Assembly: GCF_028736235.1 (NCBI RefSeq)
Contig: NZ_CP117884.1
Coordinates: 992,001-1,056,000 of the forward strand
Direction of reading: 5' to 3'
DNA from: Lacticaseibacillus pabuli
GTDB lineage: Bacteria; Bacillota; Bacilli; Lactobacillales; Lactobacillaceae
DNA: 64,000 nucleotides
Position 1 is the stretch's first letter; every line of letters starts with the position of its first letter. Made by a program: the position numbers and the translations under genes. This document shows positions 7,490-15,609 of this stretch, piece by piece. A model generated the notes under the pieces. The model was not told the origin of the DNA, made no database searches, and saw nothing but the letters and a program-made list of their open reading frames with translations.

Positions 7490-7954
7490 ATGAAAAAGGC
7501 AGACCGTCAAAAGGTGGTTGCAAACATCATCGAAACACAGGTGGTGCAAACACAAGATCAACTGTTGCAAGAACTAGAAAAGGCCGGTTTCCAGGCGACT
7601 CAGGCAACGGTGTCCCGCGATATCCGCGAGATGCGTATCGTGAAGTCCAAGGATAGCACGGGCATCAGCCGGTATACGATCCTGAAGAATATTGATGAAG
7701 AAAAGCTCACCGATAAACTTAACAACATGGTCAAGGAAGTCGGCATTAGTGTCACCCGTGTCATGTTTATGAACGTCATCAAAACTTTGCCTAGCAATGG
7801 TAACTTGCTTGCGGCACTGATTGATGATGCGAACTTCCCCCAAGTGGTCGGGACCGTGGCCGGACATGACACGATTGTGGTCATCAGTCCAGATGTTGAA
7901 TCGGCAGAATGGTTCTATTCTCAGTACCACGACGCCCTATTGAAAACCAAGTAA
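7490..7954 (+). CDS. argR: Arginine repressor ArgR
   Basis: A 154-residue ArgR/AhrC regulator. The N-terminal winged helix (ATVSRDIREMRIVK at about 39-52) binds ARG boxes; the C-terminal domain (GTVAGHDTIVVI at about 122-133) forms the arginine-binding hexamer. The tail ALLKTK completes a full-length protein. Placed directly after argS, a common arrangement in lactobacilli. No arginine biosynthesis genes are in the window. Confidence 0.93.
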   Translation: MKKADRQKVVANIIETQVVQTQDQLLQELEKAGFQATQATVSRDIREMRIVKSKDSTGISRYTILKNIDEEKLTDKLNNMVKEVGISVTRVMFMNVIKTLPSNGNLLAALIDDANFPQVVGTVAGHDTIVVISPDVESAEWFYSQYHDALLKTK

Positions 7955-7957
7955 GAC

Positions 7958-8009
7958 AAAACGCGCCCCGTCGTCTCCTGATGTCTAGAGACGGTGGAAC
8001 GCGTTTTTT
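7958..8009. terminator. Terminator between argR and the pseudouridine synthase gene
   Basis: AAAACGCG (7958-7965) pairs with CGCGTTTT (8000-8007), with an inner GTCTC/GAGAC stem and a T-run. The symmetric A and T runs suggest use by both convergent genes. Confidence 0.85.
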
Positions 8010-8018
8010 GCTTTTATG

Positions 8019-8834
8019 CTAACGGGTGAAGGTCCGTTCGGTTGCGCTGAATGGCATGATGAGCTTGATTTCGTAGGCGGTCAGGTGCAGGTGATCTGCC
8101 GGCGCACCGCCGTATAAGGGATCCCCAATAATCGGGTGACCAATATGCGCCATGTGCACCCGAATTTGGTGGGTACGGCCGGTGTCTAACACGACATGGA
8201 CGGTGTCAAAACCGGGTTGCTGCGCCATGCGGGTGTAGTGGGTGCGTGCCGGAAGACCATCAGCGCGAACTTCTCGTTTGCGAACATCATCGTCCGCATG
8301 ACCGATTGGGGCGTCAATCGTGCCTCGTGCGGGGATGCCGGGTGCGACGTCCGCTTGGTAAAAGCGGTGCATGACACGGGTTGCCAGTTCGCGATTAATA
8401 ATGGCCTGTGTGAGCGGGTCCTTGGCGAAAATCATGAGACCCTGCGTTTCCATGTCGAGACGATGGGTAATGTAGACGTCAGCCTGTAGGTAACCCGCGA
8501 CTCGGTTTACCATTGTGTCGGTTTCGCTGGCCTTGTTCGGGTGCGTCTTAATGCCGGCGGGTTTGTCCACTATGAGAAAATCATCGTTTTCGAATACCAC
8601 ACGGATGGGAGTTGGGCTGCGGACATAGTCGGTCCCTGCTGCGGAGAAGGACAAATCCACACGGCTACCACGCGCGACGGGTGCCGCGACGGACTGATAT
8701 TGCCCGTTGACGGTGATTTGACGTTTTTGGCGTAATTCACCCTGGTAGTGTCGGGGGATGCGCCAGGCCTGCATGAGGGCGCGCAGCGAGGCGGCAGCCT
8801 GGTGCGTGCTGATTACCTTGTGAAAATCGGTCAA
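8019..8834 (-). CDS. RluA/RluD-family pseudouridine synthase
   Basis: A 271-residue RNA pseudouridine synthase that isomerises uridines in rRNA or tRNA. The catalytic motif HRLDMETQGL holds the invariant aspartate (the usual TSG is TQG here). A weak S4-like N-terminus (ELRQKRQITVNG) precedes the core; GRTHQIRVHMAHIGHPIIGDPLYG is the typical C-terminal signature region. The start is TTG 8834 with GGAG eight bases upstream; the longer frame crosses the divergent pbp promoter. The exact target site cannot be told. Confidence 0.88.
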   Translation of the reverse strand: MTDFHKVISTHQAAASLRALMQAWRIPRHYQGELRQKRQITVNGQYQSVAAPVARGSRVDLSFSAAGTDYVRSPTPIRVVFENDDFLIVDKPAGIKTHPNKASETDTMVNRVAGYLQADVYITHRLDMETQGLMIFAKDPLTQAIINRELATRVMHRFYQADVAPGIPARGTIDAPIGHADDDVRKREVRADGLPARTHYTRMAQQPGFDTVHVVLDTGRTHQIRVHMAHIGHPIIGDPLYGGAPADHLHLTAYEIKLIMPFSATERTFTR

Positions 8835-8970
8835 AGGTCTCACTCCAATTCTACAAAAAACAGTTAAAGTAGTTATTAGTGCCGTGCTAGCGGGAGTTTG
8901 TATGCTACAATTTTCGAAGGCACGACACGGATACATTACAGCATAGCATTGATGGGAAGGAAGTGGCACT

Positions 8971-11067
8971 GTGGCCAGCAACGACAATCAAGAACCGCAA
9001 CATACCGGCAGTAATATTTGGCATGCGATTTGGGCTAAAATCCGCTGGTTCTTCCGGCGTTTTCAACTGATTCGTTGGGCAATTTTACTGGTGCTACTCG
9101 TCATTCTCGGTTTCAGTAGTTACTTTACATACAAGGCAAAGACTGCGGATGTCCAGAATATTAAGAGTTCACTCCAAACGAAAACAGAAGTGTTAGATAA
9201 GAATAACCAGGTCGCCGGGAGCCTCTATTCACAAAAGGGCACATGGGTTGATCTCGACAAGATTTCTCCCGCAGTTCAAAATGCGGTGATCAGCACGGAA
9301 GACCGTAGTTTTTACAAGAACCCTGGTTTTGATATCAAGGGGATTTTACGTTCCGTTGTCGGGGTTATCATTCACCACGGCCAAATCACCGGTGGCGGGA
9401 GCACGCTGACACAGCAGTTGGCCAAGAACACGCTGCTGACGCAAAAGCAAAGTTTGATGCGTAAGGGCCAAGAAATCTTCTTGGCGGTGCAAATTACTAA
9501 GTCCTATTCCAAACGAGACATTTTGGCGATGTATCTGAATAACGCCTACTTCGGAAACGGGGTCTGGGGTGTTCAGGACGCGTCACAGCGCTACTTCGGG
9601 AAGAGCGCTAGCGAACTAACAACGGGTGAGGGTGCTACACTTGCGGCAATGCTGCGGAACCCGAGTTTCTATAACCCTGTGGATCACATGGATAATGCGA
9701 TTGCCCGGCGCAACCTGGTCTTACAACTTGAGGTCGAGGCTGGCCACCTGACGGCCGCGGAGGCGAATGCCGCCAAGCAGACACAACTGACGCTGGCGAA
9801 CACCTATCAGGCGCAGAACGTCGACAAGTACCCCTCATACTTTGATGCCGTCATCGACGAGGCCGTTCGTCACGGTGTGTCCGAAAATGACCTGCTGAAC
9901 AAGGGGTACAAGGTCTACACGACGCTCAACCAAAGTTACCAGCAACAGTTAGACGCGACGTTCGCACGCTCGTGGCTGTTCCCGAATAACGCGTCTGACG
10001 GGACGTTGGCTCAGGCTGCCTCGGTTGCGGTTGATCCCAAGACCGGTGGTGTTTTGGCCGTCGAAGGTAGTCGCGGCAAGCACGTCTACCGTGGCTTGAA
10101 CTACGCGACCCAATTGTCCGGTCGGTCACCTGGCTCGACAATCAAGCCCTTGATGGTCTACACGCCCGCACTCGAGAGTGGTTATCATTACGACTCGGAG
10201 TTGTCGGACGAGAAACAACCATTTGGGAAGAACAATTACACGCCAACCAACCCAACTGGTGTCTATCAGGATAAAGTGCCGATGTACACGGCCTTGGCAC
10301 AAAGTCTGAACGTACCACCAGTTTGGTTACTCAGCAAGATGGGGGTACAGAAGGGGGTCAGCAGTCTGGACCGCTTCGGCATCTCACTCAAGAAGTCTGA
10401 TCAGAACCTCGCTGCGGCACTGGGCGGGGTCAGCACCAACATCACGCCACTCATGCTCGCACGTGCCTACTCAGCGTTTGCGAACGGCGGCCAGCTGCCT
10501 GAAACGCACTTTATTCGCAAGATTGTCGACGCCAGTGGGACGGTGATTTACCAGAGTAATACCGACTCGTCATCGATTATGACGTCGAGTGTGGCCAAGG
10601 AAATGACCAGCATGATGATTGGTACCTTCAACCACGGGACTGCCGTGAATGCCAAACCCGCTGGCTACACCGTGGCGGGTAAGACGGGAAGTTCTGAAGT
10701 CCCAAGTTCCTGGGGTTATGGTAGTAAGGACCAGTGGCTCGTGGGTTACACGCCGGATATTGTGCTTGCAACCTGGACGGGCTTCGAATACACTGATAAA
10801 CAGCATTACCTCCCTGGTACAAGTGAGGACGGGGTCTCGCGGATTTTCAAGGATGAGATGTCTAATATCCTGCCGCAGACGCCGCAAACCAGCTTCAATA
10901 CCCAGGATGCCCAAACGATGGCAACCAACTCAGGAACTGCAACGAGCGGTGCGAGTGGTAGTGACATCTGGTCGGGTATCCAGCAGGGTGTTCAGGGCGG
11001 TGTTGATTCAGCCAAGAACACAATCAGTGGCTGGGCTGATGATATCAAACAATTTTTCAACCAATAA
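8971..11067 (+). CDS. Class A penicillin-binding protein (PBP2A/PBP1A type)
   Basis: A 698-residue bifunctional peptidoglycan synthase. One N-terminal transmembrane helix (about 36-55), then a GT51 glycosyltransferase with its catalytic glutamate in STEDRSFY (~110) and GGSTLTQQLAKN; then the transpeptidase with SPGSTIKP (Ser ~390), a SLN triad element, and AGKTGSSEV (~570). The C-terminal tail is rich in Ser, Gly, Thr and Gln and probably wall-exposed. The start is GTG 8971 with GGAAGGAAG upstream. It is closely followed by yheA. Confidence 0.94.
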   Translation: MASNDNQEPQHTGSNIWHAIWAKIRWFFRRFQLIRWAILLVLLVILGFSSYFTYKAKTADVQNIKSSLQTKTEVLDKNNQVAGSLYSQKGTWVDLDKISPAVQNAVISTEDRSFYKNPGFDIKGILRSVVGVIIHHGQITGGGSTLTQQLAKNTLLTQKQSLMRKGQEIFLAVQITKSYSKRDILAMYLNNAYFGNGVWGVQDASQRYFGKSASELTTGEGATLAAMLRNPSFYNPVDHMDNAIARRNLVLQLEVEAGHLTAAEANAAKQTQLTLANTYQAQNVDKYPSYFDAVIDEAVRHGVSENDLLNKGYKVYTTLNQSYQQQLDATFARSWLFPNNASDGTLAQAASVAVDPKTGGVLAVEGSRGKHVYRGLNYATQLSGRSPGSTIKPLMVYTPALESGYHYDSELSDEKQPFGKNNYTPTNPTGVYQDKVPMYTALAQSLNVPPVWLLSKMGVQKGVSSLDRFGISLKKSDQNLAAALGGVSTNITPLMLARAYSAFANGGQLPETHFIRKIVDASGTVIYQSNTDSSSIMTSSVAKEMTSMMIGTFNHGTAVNAKPAGYTVAGKTGSSEVPSSWGYGSKDQWLVGYTPDIVLATWTGFEYTDKQHYLPGTSEDGVSRIFKDEMSNILPQTPQTSFNTQDAQTMATNSGTATSGASGSDIWSGIQQGVQGGVDSAKNTISGWADDIKQFFNQ

Positions 11068-11080
11068 GGAGAAACGAAAC

Positions 11081-11425
11081 ATGGACGTAATGGACAAAGC
11101 AAGTGAGATGGCTGCGGCTATCAAAGAAACTACCGAATACCTCGATTTGAAGCAAGCCTTCGACATGCTCAAGCTGGACGCTGTTGCATATGGCGTCTTC
11201 CAAAACTTTGAAATGAAGCAGTCCGAATTGCAGCAGAAGGCCGCACAGGGCGTGAAGATCAGCGATGAAGAAATGCAGGAATTGCAGACGGTTGGTGCTA
11301 AGCTCCAGACTAGCGAAGCCATCGTGAAGTTGATGGACAAAGAGCAGGCTATGGCCCAACTGATGGACAAGCTGAACGGCGTTGTGAATGCCCCAATCGC
11401 CGAGCTTTACCGTCCCCAGAACTAA
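11081..11425 (+). CDS. yheA: YlbF/YheA-family protein
   Basis: A 114-residue all-helical protein of the YlbF/YmcA family (DUF964), with heptad-like helices (LDLKQAFDMLKLDAVAYGVF ... MQELQTVGAKLQ). YlbF and YmcA relatives work with RNase Y in mRNA processing in Bacillus; the role of YheA itself is not settled. ATG 11081 has AAGGAG nine bases upstream and is 13 bases past the PBP stop, so the two are one transcript. A much longer frame begins inside the PBP gene and is an artefact. Confidence 0.85.
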   Translation: MDVMDKASEMAAAIKETTEYLDLKQAFDMLKLDAVAYGVFQNFEMKQSELQQKAAQGVKISDEEMQELQTVGAKLQTSEAIVKLMDKEQAMAQLMDKLNGVVNAPIAELYRPQN

Positions 11426-11444
11426 GCCCCACTAGAATTAAGCG

Positions 11445-11470
11445 AAAGGCCGTTGCGACGGCCTTTTTTG
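11445..11470 (+). terminator. yheA terminator
   Basis: AAAGGCCGT, loop TGCG, ACGGCC and six Ts. Confidence 0.9.
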
Positions 11471-11551
11471 TTGCAACGGCGACGATGAAGGCTAGAATTT
11501 TAACCCGATTACCGGTATGATAAACGTAATAGGAAGATGGAGGTCACGCTA

Positions 11552-12526
11552 TTGGCTAAGCATTTGTTTGAATATCGCAACGGTGAAGATATTGAGTTGC
11601 CACTGCTGATTAAGTCGGCGGACATACGGATTGCCAAAAATGGCAAGAAGTTCATCGCGTTAATTCTCCAAGATACGTCAGGTCACATGCCGGCGAAGCT
11701 CTGGGACGCCAGTGATGCGGCAATTGAGCAGTACAAGGCGGGCGAGGTTGTGCACGTGCGTGGTAAGCGGGAGCTGTACAATGACAACCCGCAAATCAAG
11801 CTGTACGGCATGCGTTTAGCTACCCAGGAAGAGGGCAATGATCCGAAGTACTTCCTGGAGCGCGCACCTGAAAAGTCAGGGGACATGGAGGAGGACATCA
11901 GCAGTTTTGTATTTGATATTCTCAATCCAAACTGGAACCGCATCGTGCGTAAACTCCTGGCTGATCACCATGACGCGTTCTTCTCATACCCAGCGGCAAA
12001 GTCCAACCATCACGCCAATGGTGGCGGCCTGGCCTTCCACACGCTCTCAATTCTGCGTTTGGCCAAGCATGTCGGGGAGCAGTATCCGAATATCAATGTT
12101 TCCTTGCTATACGCTGGTGCGATTCTCCATGACATGGGCAAGACCATTGAGCTGAGTGGCCCCGTATCCACGGAGTACACCGTGACCGGTAATTTGATTG
12201 GCCACATCGTTCTCATTGACGAAGAAATCATTCGGGCCTGCATCGAGCTGAAGATTGATAGTACGCAGGAAGACGTGGTGTTACTTCGGCACATGATTCT
12301 CGCCCACCACGGTTTGCTTGAATATGGGTCTCCTGTTCGGCCACAATTGCCTGAAGCACAGATTCTTCATGACCTCGATGAATTGGATGCGTCCATTAAC
12401 ATGATGACCACGGCTGTGGCGCATGTAGAGGGGGGTCAATTCTCCGAACGGCTCTTCGGCATGGACAACCGGCGTTTCTACCGACCAGAAGGGATTCAAC
12501 ATTTATCTGGTTCACCAAAAGAATAG
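11552..12526 (+). CDS. yhaM: 3'-5' exoribonuclease YhaM
   Basis: A 324-residue exonuclease that trims RNA (and ssDNA) 3' ends. An N-terminal OB-type nucleic-acid-binding domain (about 15-105) precedes an HD domain with AFHTLSILRLA and the metal pair in AILHDMGKT, plus LAHHGLLEYGS. The start is read as TTG 11552 with GGAGG eight bases upstream; the ATG at 11537 sits on the ribosome site of this start and lacks its own spacing. Its own terminator follows. It belongs to the prsA-hit-ecs neighbourhood seen in Bacillus. Confidence 0.9.
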   Translation: MAKHLFEYRNGEDIELPLLIKSADIRIAKNGKKFIALILQDTSGHMPAKLWDASDAAIEQYKAGEVVHVRGKRELYNDNPQIKLYGMRLATQEEGNDPKYFLERAPEKSGDMEEDISSFVFDILNPNWNRIVRKLLADHHDAFFSYPAAKSNHHANGGGLAFHTLSILRLAKHVGEQYPNINVSLLYAGAILHDMGKTIELSGPVSTEYTVTGNLIGHIVLIDEEIIRACIELKIDSTQEDVVLLRHMILAHHGLLEYGSPVRPQLPEAQILHDLDELDASINMMTTAVAHVEGGQFSERLFGMDNRRFYRPEGIQHLSGSPKE

Positions 12527-12548
12527 ACTGACTATAAGTTTTATCTGT

Positions 12549-12577
12549 GGGTTTCGTCGTCTGACGAAACCCTTTTT
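12549..12577 (+). terminator. yhaM terminator
   Basis: GGGTTTCGTC, loop GTCT, GACGAAACCC and six Ts. Confidence 0.92.
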
Positions 12578-12594
12578 TATGGGCTTTAAGGCAT

Positions 12595-12685
12595 AAAAAA
12601 ACCACCGTCGGGGTGACGGTGGAAAATTTTCGGGGGGATTTTTTTGAGGGAGTGTATAGAGATGTGAATCGGCTAATGCCGCTCT
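12595..12685 (-). ncRNA. Candidate small RNA between yhaM and prsA
   Basis: On the minus strand a perfect TATAAT (12697-12692) is followed about 7 bases on by a stretch with a hairpin (CGGC ATTA GCCG inside ATAGAG/CTCTAT), C-rich single-stranded runs (CTCCCTC, CCCCCC), then a clean terminator: CCACCGTC / GACGGTGG (12602-12622) and seven Ts. No ORF fits. prsA already has its own terminator upstream at 12907-12942, so this second minus-strand terminator calls for a separate transcript of ~90 nt. The -35 is poor. The C-rich runs could pair with Shine-Dalgarno sequences; that is inference. Confidence 0.5.
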
Positions 12686-12906
12686 ATGTCTATTATATTA
12701 GCAGACCATAATTTTAATAGTGAGCAACATTTGAAAGATATATTACGTCTTTTGTAACGGCGGTCCCCACAGCATGAATGTCTATGATAAGAAATAGCTT
12801 TAACAATGAAAAAATAAAACGTTAATTACATGACCACCAGAAAATGTCGTGTGAAAAAGTCATGTAAATACTGCACCGTTGGGAAACGCTCGCGTTTGTT
12901 GTGCAA
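12686..12906. other. Non-coding stretch between the candidate sRNA promoter and the prsA terminator
   Basis: AT-rich, no plausible ORF with a ribosome site on either strand, no clear repeat. Apart from the -10 at 12692-12697 nothing is recognised. Confidence 0.5.
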
Positions 12907-12942
12907 ATAAAAAAACCAGCCCGCAATCGTTGCGAGCTGGTT
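12907..12942 (-). terminator. prsA terminator
   Basis: AACCAGC (12914-12920) pairs with GCTGGTT (12936-12942); the A-run at 12907-12915 gives the T-run on the minus strand. Confidence 0.88.
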
Positions 12943-12959
12943 CAAATTAATGTTTAAAA

Positions 12960-13895
12960 TTAGTTGGCCTGTGCTGCGCCTGCATCGGTGGCACTAGCAG
13001 AGCTAGGGTCGAGGTAGGTGGAGAGTACATCCTTCAGGTCCTTGTCGTCAACCTTGGCGTTAACCTTCTTCAGAACCTTCGCAATGACCTTATTCATAAC
13101 GGTCTGGTCGGATTCCCAAGCGGTGTAAACCTGGTCGGTGACAGCTTTCTTAACCTTAGGATCGCTGAGCTTGCCCTTACCTGGTGTGCTAATCACACGG
13201 ATAACGTGGTAGCCGTATTGCGTCTTAACAGGTTTTTCGGTGAATTGGCCGTTCTTGGTCAGCTTGAATGCAGCGGTCTTAAAGTCGCTGTCGAGCTGGG
13301 TATCGGTGTTGTCGAATGCAGGAAGTTCACCCTTGTTGTTCTTGGTACCGGTATCGGTGGAGTTCTTCTTTGCGAGTTCACCGAAGTTAGCGGTGGTGTT
13401 CTTTTCGCCCTTGAACTGGTCAATGATCTTCTGTGCTTCAGCACTGGTCTTCACCAGAATGTGCTGAACCTTGATTTTTGGCTGGTAAGTCTTGTACTGC
13501 TTCTTGAGCTGTGCTTCTGTAGGCTTCTTAAGATCCTTCAGAGCAACTTCTGTCAGCAAGGAGGTCTTGATCTGGTCCTTGTAAGAAGATTCGGTGTAGC
13601 CGTTCTGGCTCAGGGTAGCAGCAAAGGAGGAACCGTACTGGGCCTTAACAGCGTTGAACTGCTTGTTGACCTTCTTGTCGGAAACTTTCTTGCCGTATTC
13701 CTGGTCCATTGCCTTCGCAACAATCATGCTACGGAGAACCTGCTGGCCAGCAGCACTCTTCTTCATCTGAGAGTAGTAGTCCTGCTGCGTGATCTTAGCA
13801 CCCTTCATACTTGCAACGGTGCTCCCATTGCTAGAGCAACCTGCGAGTAATACGGCGACTGCGAGGCCAGTGAGGCCCAGAATCCATTTCTTCAT
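12960..13895 (-). CDS. prsA: Foldase lipoprotein PrsA
   Basis: A 311-residue extracytoplasmic peptidyl-prolyl isomerase anchored by lipid. The signal peptide ends in the lipobox LLAGC (Cys ~20). An N-terminal chaperone region leads to a parvulin-type PPIase domain (about 140-235, KVQHILVKT ... TQYGYHVIRV), then a C-terminal helical region and an Ala/Ser tail. It helps secreted proteins and PBPs fold after Sec export. Synteny with yhaM, the YtxH-like gene, hit and ecs matches Bacillus. The ribosome site is weak. Confidence 0.94.
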   Translation of the reverse strand: MKKWILGLTGLAVAVLLAGCSSNGSTVASMKGAKITQQDYYSQMKKSAAGQQVLRSMIVAKAMDQEYGKKVSDKKVNKQFNAVKAQYGSSFAATLSQNGYTESSYKDQIKTSLLTEVALKDLKKPTEAQLKKQYKTYQPKIKVQHILVKTSAEAQKIIDQFKGEKNTTANFGELAKKNSTDTGTKNNKGELPAFDNTDTQLDSDFKTAAFKLTKNGQFTEKPVKTQYGYHVIRVISTPGKGKLSDPKVKKAVTDQVYTAWESDQTVMNKVIAKVLKKVNAKVDDKDLKDVLSTYLDPSSASATDAGAAQAN

Positions 13896-13993
13896 TATCT
13901 TGACACATCCTAATCTAAAAATTTATCCGCGATAGCGAACCTGACGTCTAATATAGCATATTGTGCGTTTTAAATCTGAATTTCACTAAAGTT

Positions 13994-14356
13994 TCATACA
14001 TCCTTATTATTATCGTCGGAGTTCGCCGCGTCGTTGATCGCGTCCAAACTCGTACTGATTTGGTCCAGTAATGGCGCGACTTTGAACTGATAGGCCGCGA
14101 CGTCACGCTTGATGCCGTCTGTTGCAGGGGTCAAATATTCGTCTGCAGAATCCTTTAGGTTGCTAACGGCATTTTGCAGGCGTTCACGGGCGTCGTTCAA
14201 TTTTTGAACGTCCGCTATGGTGTCCTGCGTGTAATTTGTAATCTGCTGGCGATTTTCGGCACCGCTTTTGCGGTTATTGAGCAAACCGTAAACTGCGCCA
14301 GAAATCAGTCCCAAAACGAGGCCATGGCCAAATGAAAAGATCGGTTTTTTGCTCAT
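13994..14356 (-). CDS. YtxH/YhaH-like membrane-anchored protein
   Basis: A 120-residue protein with one N-terminal hydrophobic segment (GLVLGLISGAVYGLL) and a long charged helical tail likely to form a coiled coil, ending in an Asp/Asn-rich C-terminus. This is the YtxH-like plan, and the position next to hit matches Bacillus yhaH. Function is unknown; a general stress association is known for YtxH relatives. Its ribosome site lies in the last codons of hit (CTGGAG), so the two genes are coupled. Confidence 0.75.
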   Translation of the reverse strand: MSKKPIFSFGHGLVLGLISGAVYGLLNNRKSGAENRQQITNYTQDTIADVQKLNDARERLQNAVSNLKDSADEYLTPATDGIKRDVAAYQFKVAPLLDQISTSLDAINDAANSDDNNKDV

Positions 14357-14357
14357 A

Positions 14358-14786
14358 TTAATTCTCCAGTTGGGCGCGAATGCCCGCCGCTAATTTTTCT
14401 GCGGCGGCGGGGTCGAATTGATCCGAGTGGTCGCCAAAGTGAATGCTAAAGTCATCATTCTCGCTGTAGCGGGGAATCAGGTGAATGTGGGAGTGCATCA
14501 CGCTCTGGTAGGCGAGGGTACCATTGTTGTTCAAAATGTTCATCCCCTTGATTGCTGGGTTGGACGCCTTGATGGCACGCGCAATCTTGGGTAGCCGTGC
14601 GAACACATCCGCTGCCAGTTCGTCGTCGTAGGCGAAAATGTCCTGAATGTGCTTTTTGGGTACCAGGAGCGTGTGGCCTGGGGTGGCCTGACTCATGTCG
14701 AGGAACGCCATTACTTTGTCGTCTTCATAAATTTTGGTGCTGGGAATATCACCGGCAATAATTTTGCAGAATACACAATCGGTCAT
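14358..14786 (-). CDS. hit: HIT-family nucleotide-binding protein
   Basis: A 142-residue histidine-triad protein. The metal-binding N-terminus CVFCKII and the triad HSHIHLIPR (~100-108) are intact. HIT proteins hydrolyse purine nucleoside phosphoramidates such as AMP-lysine. ATG 14786 with AGGAG ten bases upstream. It diverges from ecsA, as in Bacillus. Confidence 0.93.
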   Translation of the reverse strand: MTDCVFCKIIAGDIPSTKIYEDDKVMAFLDMSQATPGHTLLVPKKHIQDIFAYDDELAADVFARLPKIARAIKASNPAIKGMNILNNNGTLAYQSVMHSHIHLIPRYSENDDFSIHFGDHSDQFDPAAAEKLAAGIRAQLEN

Positions 14787-14871
14787 AGCTAATCGACTCC
14801 TTTATAAGTAGGTTTGGTTACCATTATGGTATCATACTAGGCGAAGAAAGACAGAATGTGAGGAACACCAA

Positions 14872-15609
14872 ATGGCTTTAAAAATCAGTAACTTGAGCGG
14901 TGGGTACGGGCAGACGCCAGTGCTTCATGATGTCGACTTTTCCGTGGCTGACGGCCGAGTTGTCGGACTCATTGGTTTGAATGGTGCGGGGAAATCCACG
15001 ACCATTAAACACATTATCGGACTATTACAACCACGTAGCGGCAAAATCGAACTGAATGGCAAGACGCTGGCCCAGGACGAGCGCGCCTACCGTCAGGCCA
15101 TCGCTTACGTTCCCGAGACGCCGGTGCTGTACCCTGACCTGACGTTACGCGAACATTTGGAGCTGACCATGATGGCCTATAGTCTGGACAAGGACCAGGC
15201 GTGGGCAACATTGCAGCCCATGCTGAAGAAGTTTCGGCTGGACACGAAACTCGACTGGTTCCCCGATAATTTTTCCAAGGGGATGAAGCAGAAGGTCATG
15301 ATTGCTGCCGCGTTTATGACCAACGCCCAGCTTTACATCATCGATGAGCCGTTTACGGGTCTAGATCCCGTCGCGGTGCACGACCTGCTGGATTTGGTCG
15401 CTGCCAAGAAAGCGGCGGGGGCGAGTGTCTTGATGTCCACCCATGTTCTGGCCACTGCACAGGACAACGCGGACAGCTTTGTTTTGCTCAAAGACGGCCG
15501 TGTCCGTGCGGAAGGAACTCTGGATCAGTTGCGGGTGACGATGCAAATGCCCGCAGCTAGTCTTGATGATATGTACATGGCGATTACGCGGGAGGGGCAA
15601 AGTGAGTAA
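14872..15609 (+). CDS. ecsA: ABC transporter ATP-binding protein EcsA
   Basis: A 245-residue ATPase with Walker A GLNGAGKST (~40), signature NFSKGMKQK (~137) in place of the usual LSGGQ, Walker B LYIIDEPFTGLD (~158) and the switch histidine in STHVLATA. With EcsB it forms an ABC transporter that affects protein secretion, intramembrane proteolysis by RasP and competence in Bacillus. It overlaps ecsB by 8 bases. Confidence 0.92.
   Translation: MALKISNLSGGYGQTPVLHDVDFSVADGRVVGLIGLNGAGKSTTIKHIIGLLQPRSGKIELNGKTLAQDERAYRQAIAYVPETPVLYPDLTLREHLELTMMAYSLDKDQAWATLQPMLKKFRLDTKLDWFPDNFSKGMKQKVMIAAAFMTNAQLYIIDEPFTGLDPVAVHDLLDLVAAKKAAGASVLMSTHVLATAQDNADSFVLLKDGRVRAEGTLDQLRVTMQMPAASLDDMYMAITREGQSE

Noticed and set aside
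6260..7570. A 436-codon open frame on the minus strand of argS
   Set aside because: It is a shadow of argS codon usage, has no ribosome site, and its composition (many His, Val, Leu) is typical of antisense frames in GC-rich genes.
10649..11425. A 258-codon frame that joins the PBP gene to yheA
   Set aside because: Only the last 114 codons (from ATG 11081 with AAGGAG) are protein-like; the earlier part is the PBP gene read in another frame.
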